A DNA stretch of 64,000 nt from Actinomycetospora cinnamomea (GTDB lineage Bacteria > Actinomycetota > Actinomycetes > Mycobacteriales > Pseudonocardiaceae), in contig NZ_QEKW01000018.1 in assembly GCF_003096675.1 (NCBI RefSeq), forward strand, positions 22,110 to 86,109. The letters are read 5' to 3'. This document shows, piece after piece, positions 36,434 to 45,784 of the stretch; positions within the stretch are counted from its first letter, which is position 1, and every line of letters begins with the position of its first letter. The notes below the pieces were generated by a model. The model was not told the origin of the DNA, searched no databases, and saw nothing but the letters and a program-made list of their open reading frames with translations. Position numbers and translations under genes: made by a program.

Positions 36434-37003
36434 TCAGCGCACCTGGCGGGCGAAGGACTCGAGGTCGAGCACCATCCGTGCGACACGCAGGGCCGCGACC
36501 ACCGCGTCGACCTCGACCGCGGAGGCCGGACGCTCCTCGGCGTCCAGACGCTCCAGCAACGCCGCCGCGTCGTCGTGGAGCGGGCCGGCGAGCTCGGCGG
36601 CCCCCCTCAGCGCCTCGCCCTCGAGCCGCTCGTCGGCCGACCACCCGGCGTCGGGGACCCCGGTGGCGACGAGCTCGAGCGCGCGGACGAGGGCCCGGCT
36701 GTCCGGGTCCTGCGCGTCGTCCTCCAGGTCGACGAGTCGCGCGAGGAGGTCGTCCACGGCGCGCACGAGGTCCGCGGCCGGCGCGCCGGCGCCCCGGCCG
36801 AACACCGGCGGCGGCACGACGCCCTCCGGGCTGCGCGGGGCGGGGATCGACGGGCGCTCCGGCTCGAGACGCGCACGGGCCTCCCGCAGGCGGGCGGCCA
36901 GGGCACCCCCCGAGGTGTCGTCGGGGACGGCGACGGGGCCGGAGGAGGTGCCGGGCACCTCGGGCTCGGCGTCCGGCGCCGGGTCGTCGTTGGTGGTGGG
37001 CAT
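36434..37003 (-). CDS. Hypothetical helical protein
   Basis: A 189-residue acidic protein with a disordered Pro/Thr-rich start, then a helical region (LAARLREARARLEPER; LVRAVDDLLARLVDLEDDA) extending to the end. No family, signal peptide or membrane segment recognised. The ATG at 37003 is preferred; an in-frame start at 37084 would add an Arg-rich segment. It lies upstream of the phosphatase gene on the same strand with a 106-base gap. Confidence 0.65.
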   Translation of the reverse strand: MPTTNDDPAPDAEPEVPGTSSGPVAVPDDTSGGALAARLREARARLEPERPSIPAPRSPEGVVPPPVFGRGAGAPAADLVRAVDDLLARLVDLEDDAQDPDSRALVRALELVATGVPDAGWSADERLEGEALRGAAELAGPLHDDAAALLERLDAEERPASAVEVDAVVAALRVARMVLDLESFARQVR

Positions 37004-37244
37004 CGCGGCCTCGGTCGACAACGGCGCTCCTCGGAGGGGGACGAACCGCCGCCGGGTGCGGCGACGGCGCCCGCGCGGGGACACGGGGTCACCCGGTGGA
37101 TCGTCGGAGCCAGCCTGACGCGTTGCGGTCGGTCCACGGAACAGCCCGTTCGGGGGATCTCCTTCACCCGGTGGGGTGCTCGCCAGCGCGGAGAGAGACC
37201 GTCCGGACCTCCGCTGCTGGTCCGTCCGGCCCTGGGGCGCCGTG

Positions 37245-37634
37245 TCACCGGTTGCCCGTCCCCCGCCGCCGCAGGCCGGACGGCACGCCGCGCGCCGTAC
37301 GTGCCATGAGCGCCCGGCGGATCGCCGACGCGGTGCTGCCCCGGAACCGGCTGGCGATGACGACCCCCGCGAAGGCGATCCCGTTGACCGAGCCGAGTGC
37401 CAGCATCGCCACCTCGAGCGCGTGCTCGCCGTCGAACACGCCCTCGGCGTCGGGAACGTCGAGCTGGCCGCCGTAGGGCGCCGGACCCGGCACGGGGTCG
37501 GCTGCGAGGGCGGGCGGCGCGCCGAGGACCACCACGCCGAGGGTCAGGAGCAGTGCGGCGAGCCCACGACCCACCTGCCCACGACCCACCTGCCCACGAC
37601 CGCGAGTCCAATTCCGTCCGCCCCTGCCGCCCAT
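37245..37634 (-). CDS. Small exported or membrane hypothetical protein
   Basis: A 129-residue protein. It has a basic N-terminus with a duplicated GRGQV segment (from a short DNA repeat at 37563-37600) and a signal-peptide-like helix ending APPALAAD (cleavage near residue 44). A second hydrophobic helix (about 74-95, LEVAMLALGSVNGIAFAGVV) is followed by an Arg-rich tail. This suggests a small membrane protein with a cytosolic basic tail. No family recognised. Confidence 0.6.
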   Translation of the reverse strand: MGGRGGRNWTRGRGQVGRGQVGRGLAALLLTLGVVVLGAPPALAADPVPGPAPYGGQLDVPDAEGVFDGEHALEVAMLALGSVNGIAFAGVVIASRFRGSTASAIRRALMARTARGVPSGLRRRGTGNR

Positions 37635-37795
37635 GCCGCCGCCCCTCGCGGACCCCCGTGGGCCCTCGAGCGGGCATCGGGGCGGACCGGCGGGCTCGTT
37701 ACCGGCACGAGGCCCGAGGCAGACGACACGCGGACGATCGTGACCGGGCCGTGATCAAAGGCGACCGTTTTGTCCGGAGCGCCCGTTCCCGCAGG

Positions 37796-38302
37796 TCAGA
37801 CGGGCTGAGCCAGGTAGTCGTCGACGGTCTGGCGGTACTCGTCGTCGCCGACCTCGCGTCCCAGCAGGCGTCCGGCGAGCCGCCGCGACAGGCGGGCGAC
37901 GTCGGGCTGCAGGTCGGAGCTGACCGCCGAACGCTGGGCGGCCAGCTCCTCGCGGCCCTCCGCGACGAGGCGCGCGGCCTCCTCGCGGGCGTTCGCCAGC
38001 ACCTCGTCGCTGCGACGCTGGCCCTCCTCGCGCGCGGCGTCGCGGATGCGGGTGGCCTCCTCCCGGGCCTCGCCGATGCGGGCGCGGTACTCGGCCTGGA
38101 CGCGGTGCGCCTCGGCGCGGGCCTGCTCGGCACGCTCGAAACCACCCTCGATGCGGTCGTGCCGCTCGGCGTAGACCTTCTCGAGCCGCGGGATCAGCAC
38201 GCGGCTCATGACGAGGTAGAGCGCGCCGAACGCGATCATCCCGATCACGATCTCGTGCCAGATCGGGCTGAGCACGAAGTAGCCGCCACTCGCCAGGGTC
38301 AT
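37796..38302 (-). CDS. Orphan ATP synthase F0 subunit b-like protein
   Basis: A 168-residue protein with subunit-b architecture: one N-terminal membrane helix (about residues 10-33, HEIVIGMIAFGALYLVMSRV), then a long Ala/Glu/Arg heptad helix (RAEAHRVQAEYRARIGEARE onward) to the end. No other ATP synthase genes are near, so it is a paralogue and not the operonic AtpF. Its partner is unknown. The ATG at 38302 is used; a GTG four codons upstream is also possible. Divergent from the universal stress gene. Confidence 0.82.
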   Translation of the reverse strand: MTLASGGYFVLSPIWHEIVIGMIAFGALYLVMSRVLIPRLEKVYAERHDRIEGGFERAEQARAEAHRVQAEYRARIGEAREEATRIRDAAREEGQRRSDEVLANAREEAARLVAEGREELAAQRSAVSSDLQPDVARLSRRLAGRLLGREVGDDEYRQTVDDYLAQPV

Positions 38303-38469
38303 CGCCGGCTGCACCGCCCGTCGGTCGTCGTCGCAGGTCGCACGGCGCGCGGACGGGGGTCCCGGCCGGGCGCTCGTGCACAGTCTGTCCGATCTCGTCG
38401 CGCGGGGCGACCCCGGGTCGTCCCGCACCCTCACGTCGCCCCTGATCGCCGGGGTCCTAGGGTGCCGCC

Positions 38470-38928
38470 GTGGGTGACTACAGGCTGGTGGCGGTGGGCA
38501 CGGACGGCTCCTCGTCGGCCACCGCGGCCGTCACGCGGGCGGGCCAGATCGCGGCGGACGCGGGCGCGAAGCTGCTGATCGTGTGCGCGTACGAGCGCTC
38601 GCGGTCGGGCGCGGGGCGCGACCAGGCCGAGGCCGAGCGCGTGCTGGGCGACGAGGCCTACAAGGTGATCGGCGCGAACCCCGCCGAGGAGACCCTGCGC
38701 GACGCCCGCGACGTGGCCCGGCGGGCGGGCGCGGACGAGGTCAACACGGTGGCGGTCGAGGGCGACCCGGTGCAGGCCATCTGCGACAAGGTCGAGCTCC
38801 ACCACGCCGACCTCGTCGTCGTCGGCAACAAGGGCCTGGCGAGCTTCGCCGGACGCCTGCTCGGCTCCGTGCCCGCCGAGGTGTCCCGCCGCTCCCCCAC
38901 CGACGTCCTCATCGTCCACACGACCTGA
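38470..38928 (+). CDS. Universal stress protein (UspA family)
   Basis: A single-domain 152-residue UspA-fold protein. It starts YRLVAVGTDGSSSATAAV with the nucleotide-contacting Asp, and has the ATP-binding pattern GNKGLASFAGRLLGSVPAEV near the end, so it should bind ATP. Such proteins support survival under stress, and the trigger is not visible here. GTG start at 38470. Confidence 0.92.
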   Translation: MGDYRLVAVGTDGSSSATAAVTRAGQIAADAGAKLLIVCAYERSRSGAGRDQAEAERVLGDEAYKVIGANPAEETLRDARDVARRAGADEVNTVAVEGDPVQAICDKVELHHADLVVVGNKGLASFAGRLLGSVPAEVSRRSPTDVLIVHTT

Positions 38929-38929
38929 C

Positions 38930-39790
38930 TCAGCGCGTGGGCGCCGCCTCCTCGAGCGGGGCGTCGCCGGGCACCTGCTCGGCGAGGGCGGCCGTACGGG
39001 GCGACGGCGTGGACGCGGCCGGTGCGGTGGCCCACGTGCCCGGCACCGCGCAGGACGGTGCATCGCGGTGGCGCCCGAGCAGCGCGCCGAGCGGCGCGTC
39101 GGCGACGACGTCGGCGAGCGCCTGCTCGAAGCACCGCCGCGTGGCACGGTCCCGCGGCCGCGCCAAGGCCTCGGCCAGGCGGCGGGTGAGGCGCTCGGAC
39201 TCGGCCAGGAACCCGGTCAGCGACAGTCGCCCCAGCCCGAGCTCGCGGCGGCAGCGCCCGGCGACCGTGTCGCCGTCGCCGCTGATGCAGACCTCGCAGT
39301 CGACGTCGCCGTCCTCGAGCACGGCGCCGGGCGGGCCGCCCGTGCTCGGGGCCGGGTTGCCCACGGCCGCGCGGAACACCGCGTTGGTGACACGGTCCGA
39401 CGGGTCGCGGACGAGGGCCGCCAGCAGGTTCCACCCGCCGCGGCTCTCGAGGACGTCACGCAGGCCCCGCACGTCGACGGTGAGGCGCCGGACGCGGACG
39501 GCGTCCGCACGGGCGAGCAGCTGCTCGACGCTGTCGGGACGCTCCTCCCCGTCGAAGCCGACGTGGAGCCGGGGCACGGCGGGGCTGCCGGGGACCTGCG
39601 GGTCGATGCCGCAGACCGCGATCTCGGGTGCGGGCGGGCGGGCGGGCTCGCGGCGCGGGGTGTCGAGGTACTCCATCCCGGCCATGACCTCGGGTCCCGG
39701 CACCCCGGGGCGGGGGCGCCCCGGGGCCGTCGCGGTGCGGGTGGCCGTGCCGGTGGTGGCGGCGCGGCGGCGGGCGAACGGGTTGCGCAC
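38930..39790 (-). CDS. Hypothetical protein with cysteine motif
   Basis: A 286-residue soluble protein of unknown family. A disordered basic start (NPFARRR) precedes a mixed domain from about residue 55 (IAVCGIDPQVPG). A central DCEVCISGDGDTVAGRCRREL stretch holds three cysteines and is followed by helical sequence. The GTG at 39790 has a GGAG site about 10 bases upstream and is preferred over the longer frame at 39853. It is convergent with the stress protein, 1 base apart. Confidence 0.65.
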   Translation of the reverse strand: MRNPFARRRAATTGTATRTATAPGRPRPGVPGPEVMAGMEYLDTPRREPARPPAPEIAVCGIDPQVPGSPAVPRLHVGFDGEERPDSVEQLLARADAVRVRRLTVDVRGLRDVLESRGGWNLLAALVRDPSDRVTNAVFRAAVGNPAPSTGGPPGAVLEDGDVDCEVCISGDGDTVAGRCRRELGLGRLSLTGFLAESERLTRRLAEALARPRDRATRRCFEQALADVVADAPLGALLGRHRDAPSCAVPGTWATAPAASTPSPRTAALAEQVPGDAPLEEAAPTR

Positions 39791-39876
39791 GAACTCTCCG
39801 CTCCCTCTCGTCGGGAGACTCCCACCTTGCCAGAGCGACGTGATCGTCGCCACATCGAACGATCAAGCCGTCGAGG

Positions 39877-40284
39877 TCACCCGGTGCGCTCGGTGCCGGA
39901 TCCGTCGAGGATCCGCTTGAGGTCGGCGAGGGTCTGCTCGAGCCCCGCGCGGATGCCCGGACCGTCGGCGCGCTCGGTGTGCAGCGTGACGGTCACCCGG
40001 GACGCGGTGTCGCCGATGCCCGTCACGAAGAGCTCGCCGTGGTAACCGCTGGCGCGCTCGGCGCCCCAGCGCAGGCTGCGTGCGTCGCCGTCGGCGTGCA
40101 TCCACGCCGTGCCCTCGTAGCGCTCGCCCTCGACGTTCGCCACCACGGCGACCTCCTCGCCGCCCGTGCTCGACGCCTTCTCCAGCCCGCTGAAGTACTC
40201 GGGGAGGTGGGACACGTCGGCGAGGTAGGCGAAGACCTCGTCGGGGCCGCGCTGGACGTCGGCGGTGTGCTCGTAGTCACCCAT
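39877..40284 (-). CDS. SRPBCC-family protein
   Basis: A 135-residue START/Bet v1-like (SRPBCC) single-domain protein. It begins with the typical first strand and helix, VQRGPDEVFAYLADVSHLPEYFSG. The fold binds hydrophobic ligands in a cavity; here the ligand is unknown. The ATG at 40284 gives the standard length. No operon partner. Confidence 0.85.
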   Translation of the reverse strand: MGDYEHTADVQRGPDEVFAYLADVSHLPEYFSGLEKASSTGGEEVAVVANVEGERYEGTAWMHADGDARSLRWGAERASGYHGELFVTGIGDTASRVTVTLHTERADGPGIRAGLEQTLADLKRILDGSGTERTG

Positions 40285-40323
40285 GTTCGGGGCTACCCCG
40301 GTGCCGCTGTGCCGACCCGCGCC

Positions 40324-41598
40324 TCAGCGGACGGCCGGGATGATGACCGCCCCGCCGCCGAACCCGGCGACGCCGGTGGCCTCCGCGCCGACGCCGAGAT
40401 GGGCGTTGACCAGCACCGGCGCGGCGCCGGGGCGGGTGTCGCGGTCGGCACCCGTGCGGGCGTCGAGCACCACCGGACCGTTGACCGTCGTGCCGTACAC
40501 CGCGCCGTGCCAGGCCGTCGTCAGCTGCGGGGCGACGCGGTTGGCCGCCGGGTCGGGCAGCTCCCAGAGCGGGGCGGCGGTGGTCGCGTCGACGGCGAAC
40601 ACGCGGGCGTCGCCGCCGCACACGGTGGTGGCCGCCTCGTCCCAGACGCAGCGCGGGGGCGTGTAGGAGCGGCCGACGTCCACGGTGCGCACGGTCGCGC
40701 CGCGGGCGTCGACGAACCGCAGCGATGCCGACGGGGCCGTCAGGGTCGTGGCCGCCGTGCGCCCGGAGACGACGGCGAGCCCGGGCCCGGCCGGCGTGAT
40801 CTCCGGGCCCCGCAGCACCTCGCCGTCGAAGCGGCGCAGGCCCGTGACGACGTCGAGGCCCACCACCGTCGACGAGGCGTAGGCGCGGCTCTGCCCGGGC
40901 GTCGTCGCCACACCCAGCGCCGTGCCACCCGCCGGGCCGTCGGCGAGCACCGCGTCCACCGCGACGCCGTCGGCGGTCCAGAGCACGGCGTGCGAGGTGA
41001 GGTCGACGCCGAGGGCGGTGCGCCGGGTGTCGGTGCCCGCGGTGAGCACGGCGACGCCCGCCACGACGCCGGCCACGCGCAGCGCCACCGCCGGTGGGCG
41101 ATCCGCCCACGGCAGCACGGTCGGTGCGCTCCAGCGCAGCGCGCCGGTGGCGGCGTCGAAGGCGAGCAGCTCGACCGACAGGCCGGGCGGGGTCGTCCCG
41201 GAGCCGGGGACCACGCTCGCCGCCCCGACCAGCACCGCCCCGTCCCCGGTGGCGACGGGCCGGCCCGCGGCGTGGCGCCCGGGCGGGGCGGCGGGACCGG
41301 GGATCTCCGCGCCGGTGGAGTCGACGCGCAGGACGCGGCCGCCGTCGGTGGCCCAGACGGCGGTGCCGACGAGGGCGGCGGGCAGGTCGTCGGCGTCGCG
41401 GCCGAACACCCGCGTGCCCGACCCGACGAACAGGCTTCCCGTCGGGGCCGCGAACCCCGTGGGCGGGTCGTACGCCGGTGGCGGTGCGTCCTCGACGTCC
41501 GCACCACCACACCCGGTGAGCACGCCGAGCACGGTGAGCACGGTGAGCACGACCACCACGATCACCCGCCCGGCGACCGGGCGACCTCCGACGAGCAC
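40324..41598 (-). CDS. Lipoprotein with PQQ-like beta-propeller
   Basis: A 424-residue exported protein. Lipobox VLTGC with Cys30 follows a hydrophobic helix. The mature part has repeated beta-propeller blades of the PQQ-binding-like type (LLAFDAATGALRWSAPT; VVGLDVVTGLRRFDG; VFAVDATTAAPLWELPD). No catalytic residues for a dehydrogenase are clear, so a binding or assembly role is as likely. Confidence 0.85.
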   Translation of the reverse strand: MLVGGRPVAGRVIVVVVLTVLTVLGVLTGCGGADVEDAPPPAYDPPTGFAAPTGSLFVGSGTRVFGRDADDLPAALVGTAVWATDGGRVLRVDSTGAEIPGPAAPPGRHAAGRPVATGDGAVLVGAASVVPGSGTTPPGLSVELLAFDAATGALRWSAPTVLPWADRPPAVALRVAGVVAGVAVLTAGTDTRRTALGVDLTSHAVLWTADGVAVDAVLADGPAGGTALGVATTPGQSRAYASSTVVGLDVVTGLRRFDGEVLRGPEITPAGPGLAVVSGRTAATTLTAPSASLRFVDARGATVRTVDVGRSYTPPRCVWDEAATTVCGGDARVFAVDATTAAPLWELPDPAANRVAPQLTTAWHGAVYGTTVNGPVVLDARTGADRDTRPGAAPVLVNAHLGVGAEATGVAGFGGGAVIIPAVR

Positions 41599-41653
41599 GC
41601 CGGGCAGCGTTCCATGCCGCTCCCCGCTCCTCCGCGGGCCCGCCCGCGGGCGC

Positions 41654-41929
41654 TCACTCCGACGCGACGGCGTCCTCCGCCGCGCGGCGCGGGGTCACGA
41701 CCGGCAACGGGCCCGTGGCCTGGGCCAGGCGCCGCTGGGCGCGGGCGATGCGGGCGGCGTGCTCCGCGGCGGCGGCCTGCTCGGCCTTCCGCGCCTTGCG
41801 CTCGGCGCGGTTCGGGCGCCTCACGGGCTCGTCAGGGGTGGGCGCGGCGGTGTCGTCGACAGGGCCGGCGGGCGGGGCGACGGGCTGGGCCTGGGGCAGC
41901 GCGTCGGCACGGCGGCGCAGGAACGACAT
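41654..41929 (-). CDS. Small hypothetical protein
   Basis: A 91-residue protein starting MSFLRRRA. It has a Pro/Ala-rich middle and a charged Ala/Arg/Glu helix (RAERKARKAEQAAAAEHAAR, about residues 41-60). The GAGGAGAAC ribosome site directly before the ATG at 41929 supports this start. No family known. It lies between the propeller lipoprotein and the GMC gene, all on the minus strand. Confidence 0.65.
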   Translation of the reverse strand: MSFLRRRADALPQAQPVAPPAGPVDDTAAPTPDEPVRRPNRAERKARKAEQAAAAEHAARIARAQRRLAQATGPLPVVTPRRAAEDAVASE

Positions 41930-42090
41930 CGCGTTCTCCTCGATCACCTCGGGCGGCTTCCTCGTGGGCAGTGTCGTCCGCGACCCGCCGGGCGTGACGG
42001 TGTTCCACTCGTTCGTGTCGGTCCCGTGACCAGCGACGATGCCCAACAGCGACACCCCGTACCGGACCGGCAGGAACCGGACGGACGCCG

Positions 42091-43575
42091 TCAGGACCCC
42101 GCGCCCGCGATCAGGTCCGCCGCACGCTCGCCGAGCACCAGCGCGGTGGCCGCCGGGCCGCGGCGGGGCACGGTCGGCAGCACCGAGGTGTCGACCACCC
42201 GCAGCCCGCGCAGACCGTGGACGCGCAGCTCGGGGTCGACGACGGCGCCGGGGTCGTCGGCCGTGCCGAGCCGTGCGGTGGCGCACAGGTGGGCCGAGGT
42301 GGTGAGGTGCGCATCGATCCACGCGTCGAGCCCGCGGTCGTCCAGCCCGTCGACGGGACCCAGCGCGAGCGCCCCGGCCGCGAGCAGGTCGCCGGCACGG
42401 CGCACCACCTGCCGCATGCGGGCCCGGTCGTGGCCCGAGGCCAGGTAGCGGTGCTCGAGCCGCGGCGTGCCGCCGGGTACCGGCGCGTCGAACACCATGA
42501 CCCCGCGGCTCTCGGGGGCCTGCAGCGCGCACATGAGGTGGCAGGGCCCGCCGGGCGCGAACGGACGCGCGAACAGCAGGATCTCGAGGTCGCCGGCCGG
42601 GTCGTCGCCGGCGTCGAGGTGCACCGCGGCCTGGGCGCCCGGCGCCTCGGGGTGCAGTGCCGCGCCCCCGGTGGTGTCGGGGAAGGCCAGGTATACGCTG
42701 GGGTGGTCGGAGTACCCGCGCCCGACGCCGGGGCGCGCGTGGCGCACGGGCAGCCCGGCGGCACGCAGCGCGTCCGGCGGGCCGATCCCGGAGAGCGCGA
42801 GCAGCTGCGGGGTGCACACCGACCCGGCGGACAGCACGACCTCGCCCGCCTCGATGCGCTCACCGGCCCCGTCGGGCCCGATTCCCTCGACGCCCACCGC
42901 GCGGTCGCCGTCGAGCAGCACCCGGGCGACGGTCACGTCCCCGCGCACCGTGAGGTTGGGACGGGCGAGGTGCGGCAGCACGTAGGCCATCGCGGCGTTG
43001 ACCCGCACGCCGCGGCGCACGTTCGCCGGGACGAGGCCGGCGCCCGGGGGCGCGTCACCGTTCTTGTCGGGCTCGACGGGCACCCCGATCCGCGCGGCGG
43101 CGTCGAGGAACCGCTCGGTGACCGCCGCCCGCAGCTCGCCCGCCGGACGCACCACGGGGACCGGGCCGGCGTCGCCGTGCAGGGGGCCGCGCACGTCGAG
43201 GTCGTGCTCGCCGCGGACGTAGTACGGCAGCACCGCCTCGTACGACCACCCCGGCCAGGAGTCGAGATCCGCGCGGGTGGCGCGCAGGTGGTTGGCGCCG
43301 TTGACCGCGCTCGACCCGCCGAGCAGCCGCCCGCGCCCCACCCGCGTCCGGCGCCCCGGCGCGAGCTCCACCCCGACGTCCCAGGTGTGCGGGCCGTCGG
43401 GGTCGGCCGCGGCCAGCGAGGCGACGGCGCGGACGTCGTCGGGGAACTGCGCCGGGTCGGTGACCGCCGGGCCCGCCTCGAGCAGCAGCACCCGGCGGTG
43501 CGGGTCCTCCGACAGGCGGCCCGCCAGCGCGCAACCGGACGAGCCGGCGCCGACCACCACCACGTCCCAGGACAC
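42091..43575 (-). CDS. GMC-family FAD oxidoreductase (MftG-like)
   Basis: A 494-residue flavoprotein with the N-terminal ADP-binding motif VVVVGAGSSGCALAGRL, GMC signature 1 in GRGRLLGGSSAVNG, signature 2 in GSVCTPQLLALSGIG, and the catalytic region near the end (TSAHLCATARLGT, then RVVDTSVLPTVPRRGPAATA). The short length and the last motif resemble MftG, the GMC enzyme of mycofactocin systems, which oxidises mycofactocinol. No other mft genes are visible, so choline or alcohol dehydrogenase activity remains possible. Confidence 0.87.
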   Translation of the reverse strand: MSWDVVVVGAGSSGCALAGRLSEDPHRRVLLLEAGPAVTDPAQFPDDVRAVASLAAADPDGPHTWDVGVELAPGRRTRVGRGRLLGGSSAVNGANHLRATRADLDSWPGWSYEAVLPYYVRGEHDLDVRGPLHGDAGPVPVVRPAGELRAAVTERFLDAAARIGVPVEPDKNGDAPPGAGLVPANVRRGVRVNAAMAYVLPHLARPNLTVRGDVTVARVLLDGDRAVGVEGIGPDGAGERIEAGEVVLSAGSVCTPQLLALSGIGPPDALRAAGLPVRHARPGVGRGYSDHPSVYLAFPDTTGGAALHPEAPGAQAAVHLDAGDDPAGDLEILLFARPFAPGGPCHLMCALQAPESRGVMVFDAPVPGGTPRLEHRYLASGHDRARMRQVVRRAGDLLAAGALALGPVDGLDDRGLDAWIDAHLTTSAHLCATARLGTADDPGAVVDPELRVHGLRGLRVVDTSVLPTVPRRGPAATALVLGERAADLIAGAGS

Positions 43576-43649
43576 GGTGCGTCAGCCTCGCAGCCGAGGC
43601 GGCGCCGCGCCGGGGCACCCGTGATCAACGGGGACTTCGCGCGCGTAGA

Positions 43650-43674
43650 CGCAGCGAACAGCGCGTTCGCTGCG
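43650..43674. terminator. Hairpin after the LCP gene
   Basis: Perfect 10-base arms CGCAGCGAAC and its complement surround a 5-base loop. It lies 18 bases downstream of the LCP gene stop (43692, minus strand) and upstream of the GMC gene, so it probably ends LCP transcription. Confidence 0.7.
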
Positions 43675-43691
43675 ACCTCGGGAGCCGCGGG

Positions 43692-44762
43692 CTACCGCGG
43701 GGTGTCGGAGAGCTGCTCCTGCGGGTGGGCGGCGACGTACTCGGGCACGGCGTCGGTGTTCACCGCGAACCACAGGTCACGGCCGGCGGTGTCGTCGAGG
43801 TAGACCACCGACTGGTCGCCCTCCGTCCCGGTGCCCGTGCTGGGCACGGTGAGGAACGAGATCGCGGAGTTGCGCAGGTCCCGCATCCCGAACGCCAGCT
43901 GGGCCATGCCGGTGGTGGTCAGCGAGTCGTCGACGCCGACGTGGCGGGTGACCGTGTCGACGAGCGCGTAGGCGCTGGTCGGGCTGGACAGCGTCCCCGA
44001 CGACAGCGCCTTCTGGACGAACGCGCGCAGCGCGGCCTGCTGGCGCTTGACGCGGTCGAAGTCGCCGCCGGGCAGGTTCTCGCGGTCGCGGACGTAGACC
44101 AGGGCCTGCTCGCCGTTCAGGTGCTGCTCACCGGCCGGGACGACGACGCCGTCGCGCTCGGACTGCTGGCCGACGCTGACGTCGATGCCACCGACGGCGT
44201 CGGTCATCTGCGCGAAGCCCGCGAAGTCGATGACCGCGAAGTGGTCGACGTGCACGCGGGAGAGCTGCTCGACCGTCTGGATGAGCAGCGGGGGCCCGCC
44301 GAAGGCGTAAGCCGCGTTGATCTTGTTGCGGCCGTGACCGGGGATGTCCACCCACGAGTCGCGGGGGATCGAGACGACGCTGGCGCTCTGGCCGTCCCCG
44401 GCGATCGTCGCCACCATGATCACGTCGCTGCGCTGCGAGCCGAAGACGGCGTCGGGGGCGGCGTCAGTGCCGGTGGTCGGGTCGGGCGAGCGGGTGTCGG
44501 TGCCCATGAGCAGGAACGTCTGCCCCGCCGAGTCCGAGGGCCGCGAGGACGGGTCGATCGGCGCGAACACCGAGGGGTAGCGGCCGACCTGCGAGCCCAG
44601 GTGCTGGGTGACGAGCACGATGCCCGCGGCCGCGAGCAGCACCAGCACGAGGAGCCCGATCAGGCCGTAGGCCAGCGCCCGAAGGCCGCGACGCCGCCGG
44701 CCGCGCTCCTCCGGATCCGGGCCCCCCGCCCCCTGCTGGTCCATGACGCTGCCGATGCTCAT
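43692..44762 (-). CDS. LytR-CpsA-Psr (LCP) family cell wall ligase
   Basis: A 356-residue membrane-anchored phosphotransferase that joins glycan polymers (in this group probably arabinogalactan) to peptidoglycan. A short cytosolic tail is followed by one helix (about residues 30-52) and the LCP domain. Catalytic-type motifs are FLLMGTDTR, RSDVIMVATI, VVSIPRDSWVDI with the conserved Arg and Asp, NKINAAYAFGG, and YVRDRENLPGGDFDRVKRQQ. The ATG at 44762 is used. Confidence 0.92.
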   Translation of the reverse strand: MSIGSVMDQQGAGGPDPEERGRRRRGLRALAYGLIGLLVLVLLAAAGIVLVTQHLGSQVGRYPSVFAPIDPSSRPSDSAGQTFLLMGTDTRSPDPTTGTDAAPDAVFGSQRSDVIMVATIAGDGQSASVVSIPRDSWVDIPGHGRNKINAAYAFGGPPLLIQTVEQLSRVHVDHFAVIDFAGFAQMTDAVGGIDVSVGQQSERDGVVVPAGEQHLNGEQALVYVRDRENLPGGDFDRVKRQQAALRAFVQKALSSGTLSSPTSAYALVDTVTRHVGVDDSLTTTGMAQLAFGMRDLRNSAISFLTVPSTGTGTEGDQSVVYLDDTAGRDLWFAVNTDAVPEYVAAHPQEQLSDTPR

Positions 44763-45000
44763 GCCCCGACCACCCCTGCTCCCGCGCCGGCGACCCGGAT
44801 GGTCGCGACCCACTCCCGTTCCTCTCGGACGACGAGCGGCTCTCGTTACGCGGCGCACGGCGCAGCCCCGTCCGACGTGACCCAGCGTGACACCCCGGGC
44901 GTGGTCGGTTCCCGGCGCCTCGGCGCTCCCGACGGGCCGACGCCCGACCGGACGCCACCGCTCCGCCCTCTGCCGCAGGGCGGCAACTACGCTCGAACGG

Positions 45001-45267
45001 GTGACCCTCGACCGTGAGCCCGGCGACACCGCTCTCGACCCGGAGGCCGTGGCCCGCGAGGCCGCGGCGGCACGCGAGGTCCTGGAGGCCCTCGGGGCCC
45101 TCGAGGACGCCGATCCGGTGCCCGCACCACGTCCGGAGGTCCTGACGCGCGTGCTCGAGGGCCTGCGCGACCTGCCCGCCGTCACCCGGGACGCCGCTCG
45201 CCCGGCCGGCCGGGACGACGGGCCGGGCGGGGGCCCCGCGTTGCCGCTCCCCCGCCGGCGCACCTGA
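45001..45267 (+). CDS. Small hypothetical protein
   Basis: An 88-residue acidic protein with one long predicted helix (EAVAREAAAAREVLEALGAL, about residues 15-34) and a Gly/Pro/Arg-rich end. No family or signal. GTG start at 45001. Strong third-position GC supports coding. Confidence 0.55.
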   Translation: MTLDREPGDTALDPEAVAREAAAAREVLEALGALEDADPVPAPRPEVLTRVLEGLRDLPAVTRDAARPAGRDDGPGGGPALPLPRRRT

Positions 45268-45397
45268 CCCGCGTGTTCGCCGCCGGCGGGCCCGCGAGCG
45301 GGCGACGTCGGCGGGTCACCCGTCCTACGGTGGTGGGCACGCGCCGTCGACGCCGCGCTCCCGCCCCGGCGGGAGGCGACACGAGGGAGGTAGCGCG

Positions 45398-45754
45398 GTG
45401 ACCGTTCCCGACCCGGGCCATCCCGACGCCCGTCCCGGCCCCACCACCGGCATGGACCCCGTGCCCCCGTCCGTCCCGCCCCCACCGCCCGGCGACCGGC
45501 CGGACCCCGACCGGCCCTGGCCGCGCGACCCCCGCCGCCCGGACCCCGGCGACCCCGACCCCGGCGAGCGCCTCGCGTTCGTCGCCCTCGGCCGCGACGA
45601 CCGGCGCCGCCACGTCGTCGACGTCGCCTCCGGCGAACCGGGGGATCCCACCGGCCTGCGCGCCCGCTGTGGCGCCGCGGTCGAGCAGGTGGTGCCGGGC
45701 CTGCACGTCGGCCAGGCCGACTGCCCGGGATGCGTCCTGCCGGTGCACCGCTGA
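45398..45754 (+). CDS. Small hypothetical protein with C-terminal cysteines
   Basis: A 118-residue protein. The first 55 residues are Pro/Asp/Arg-rich. A compact C-terminal part (LAFVALGRDDRRRHVVDVAS to the end) holds one Cys (GLRARCGAA) and a CPGC pair, which could bind zinc. GGGAGG site before the GTG at 45398. Family unknown. Confidence 0.6.
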   Translation: MTVPDPGHPDARPGPTTGMDPVPPSVPPPPPGDRPDPDRPWPRDPRRPDPGDPDPGERLAFVALGRDDRRRHVVDVASGEPGDPTGLRARCGAAVEQVVPGLHVGQADCPGCVLPVHR

Positions 45755-45784
45755 GAGCGCGCCCGGCCGGCTCGACGGCCCCCG

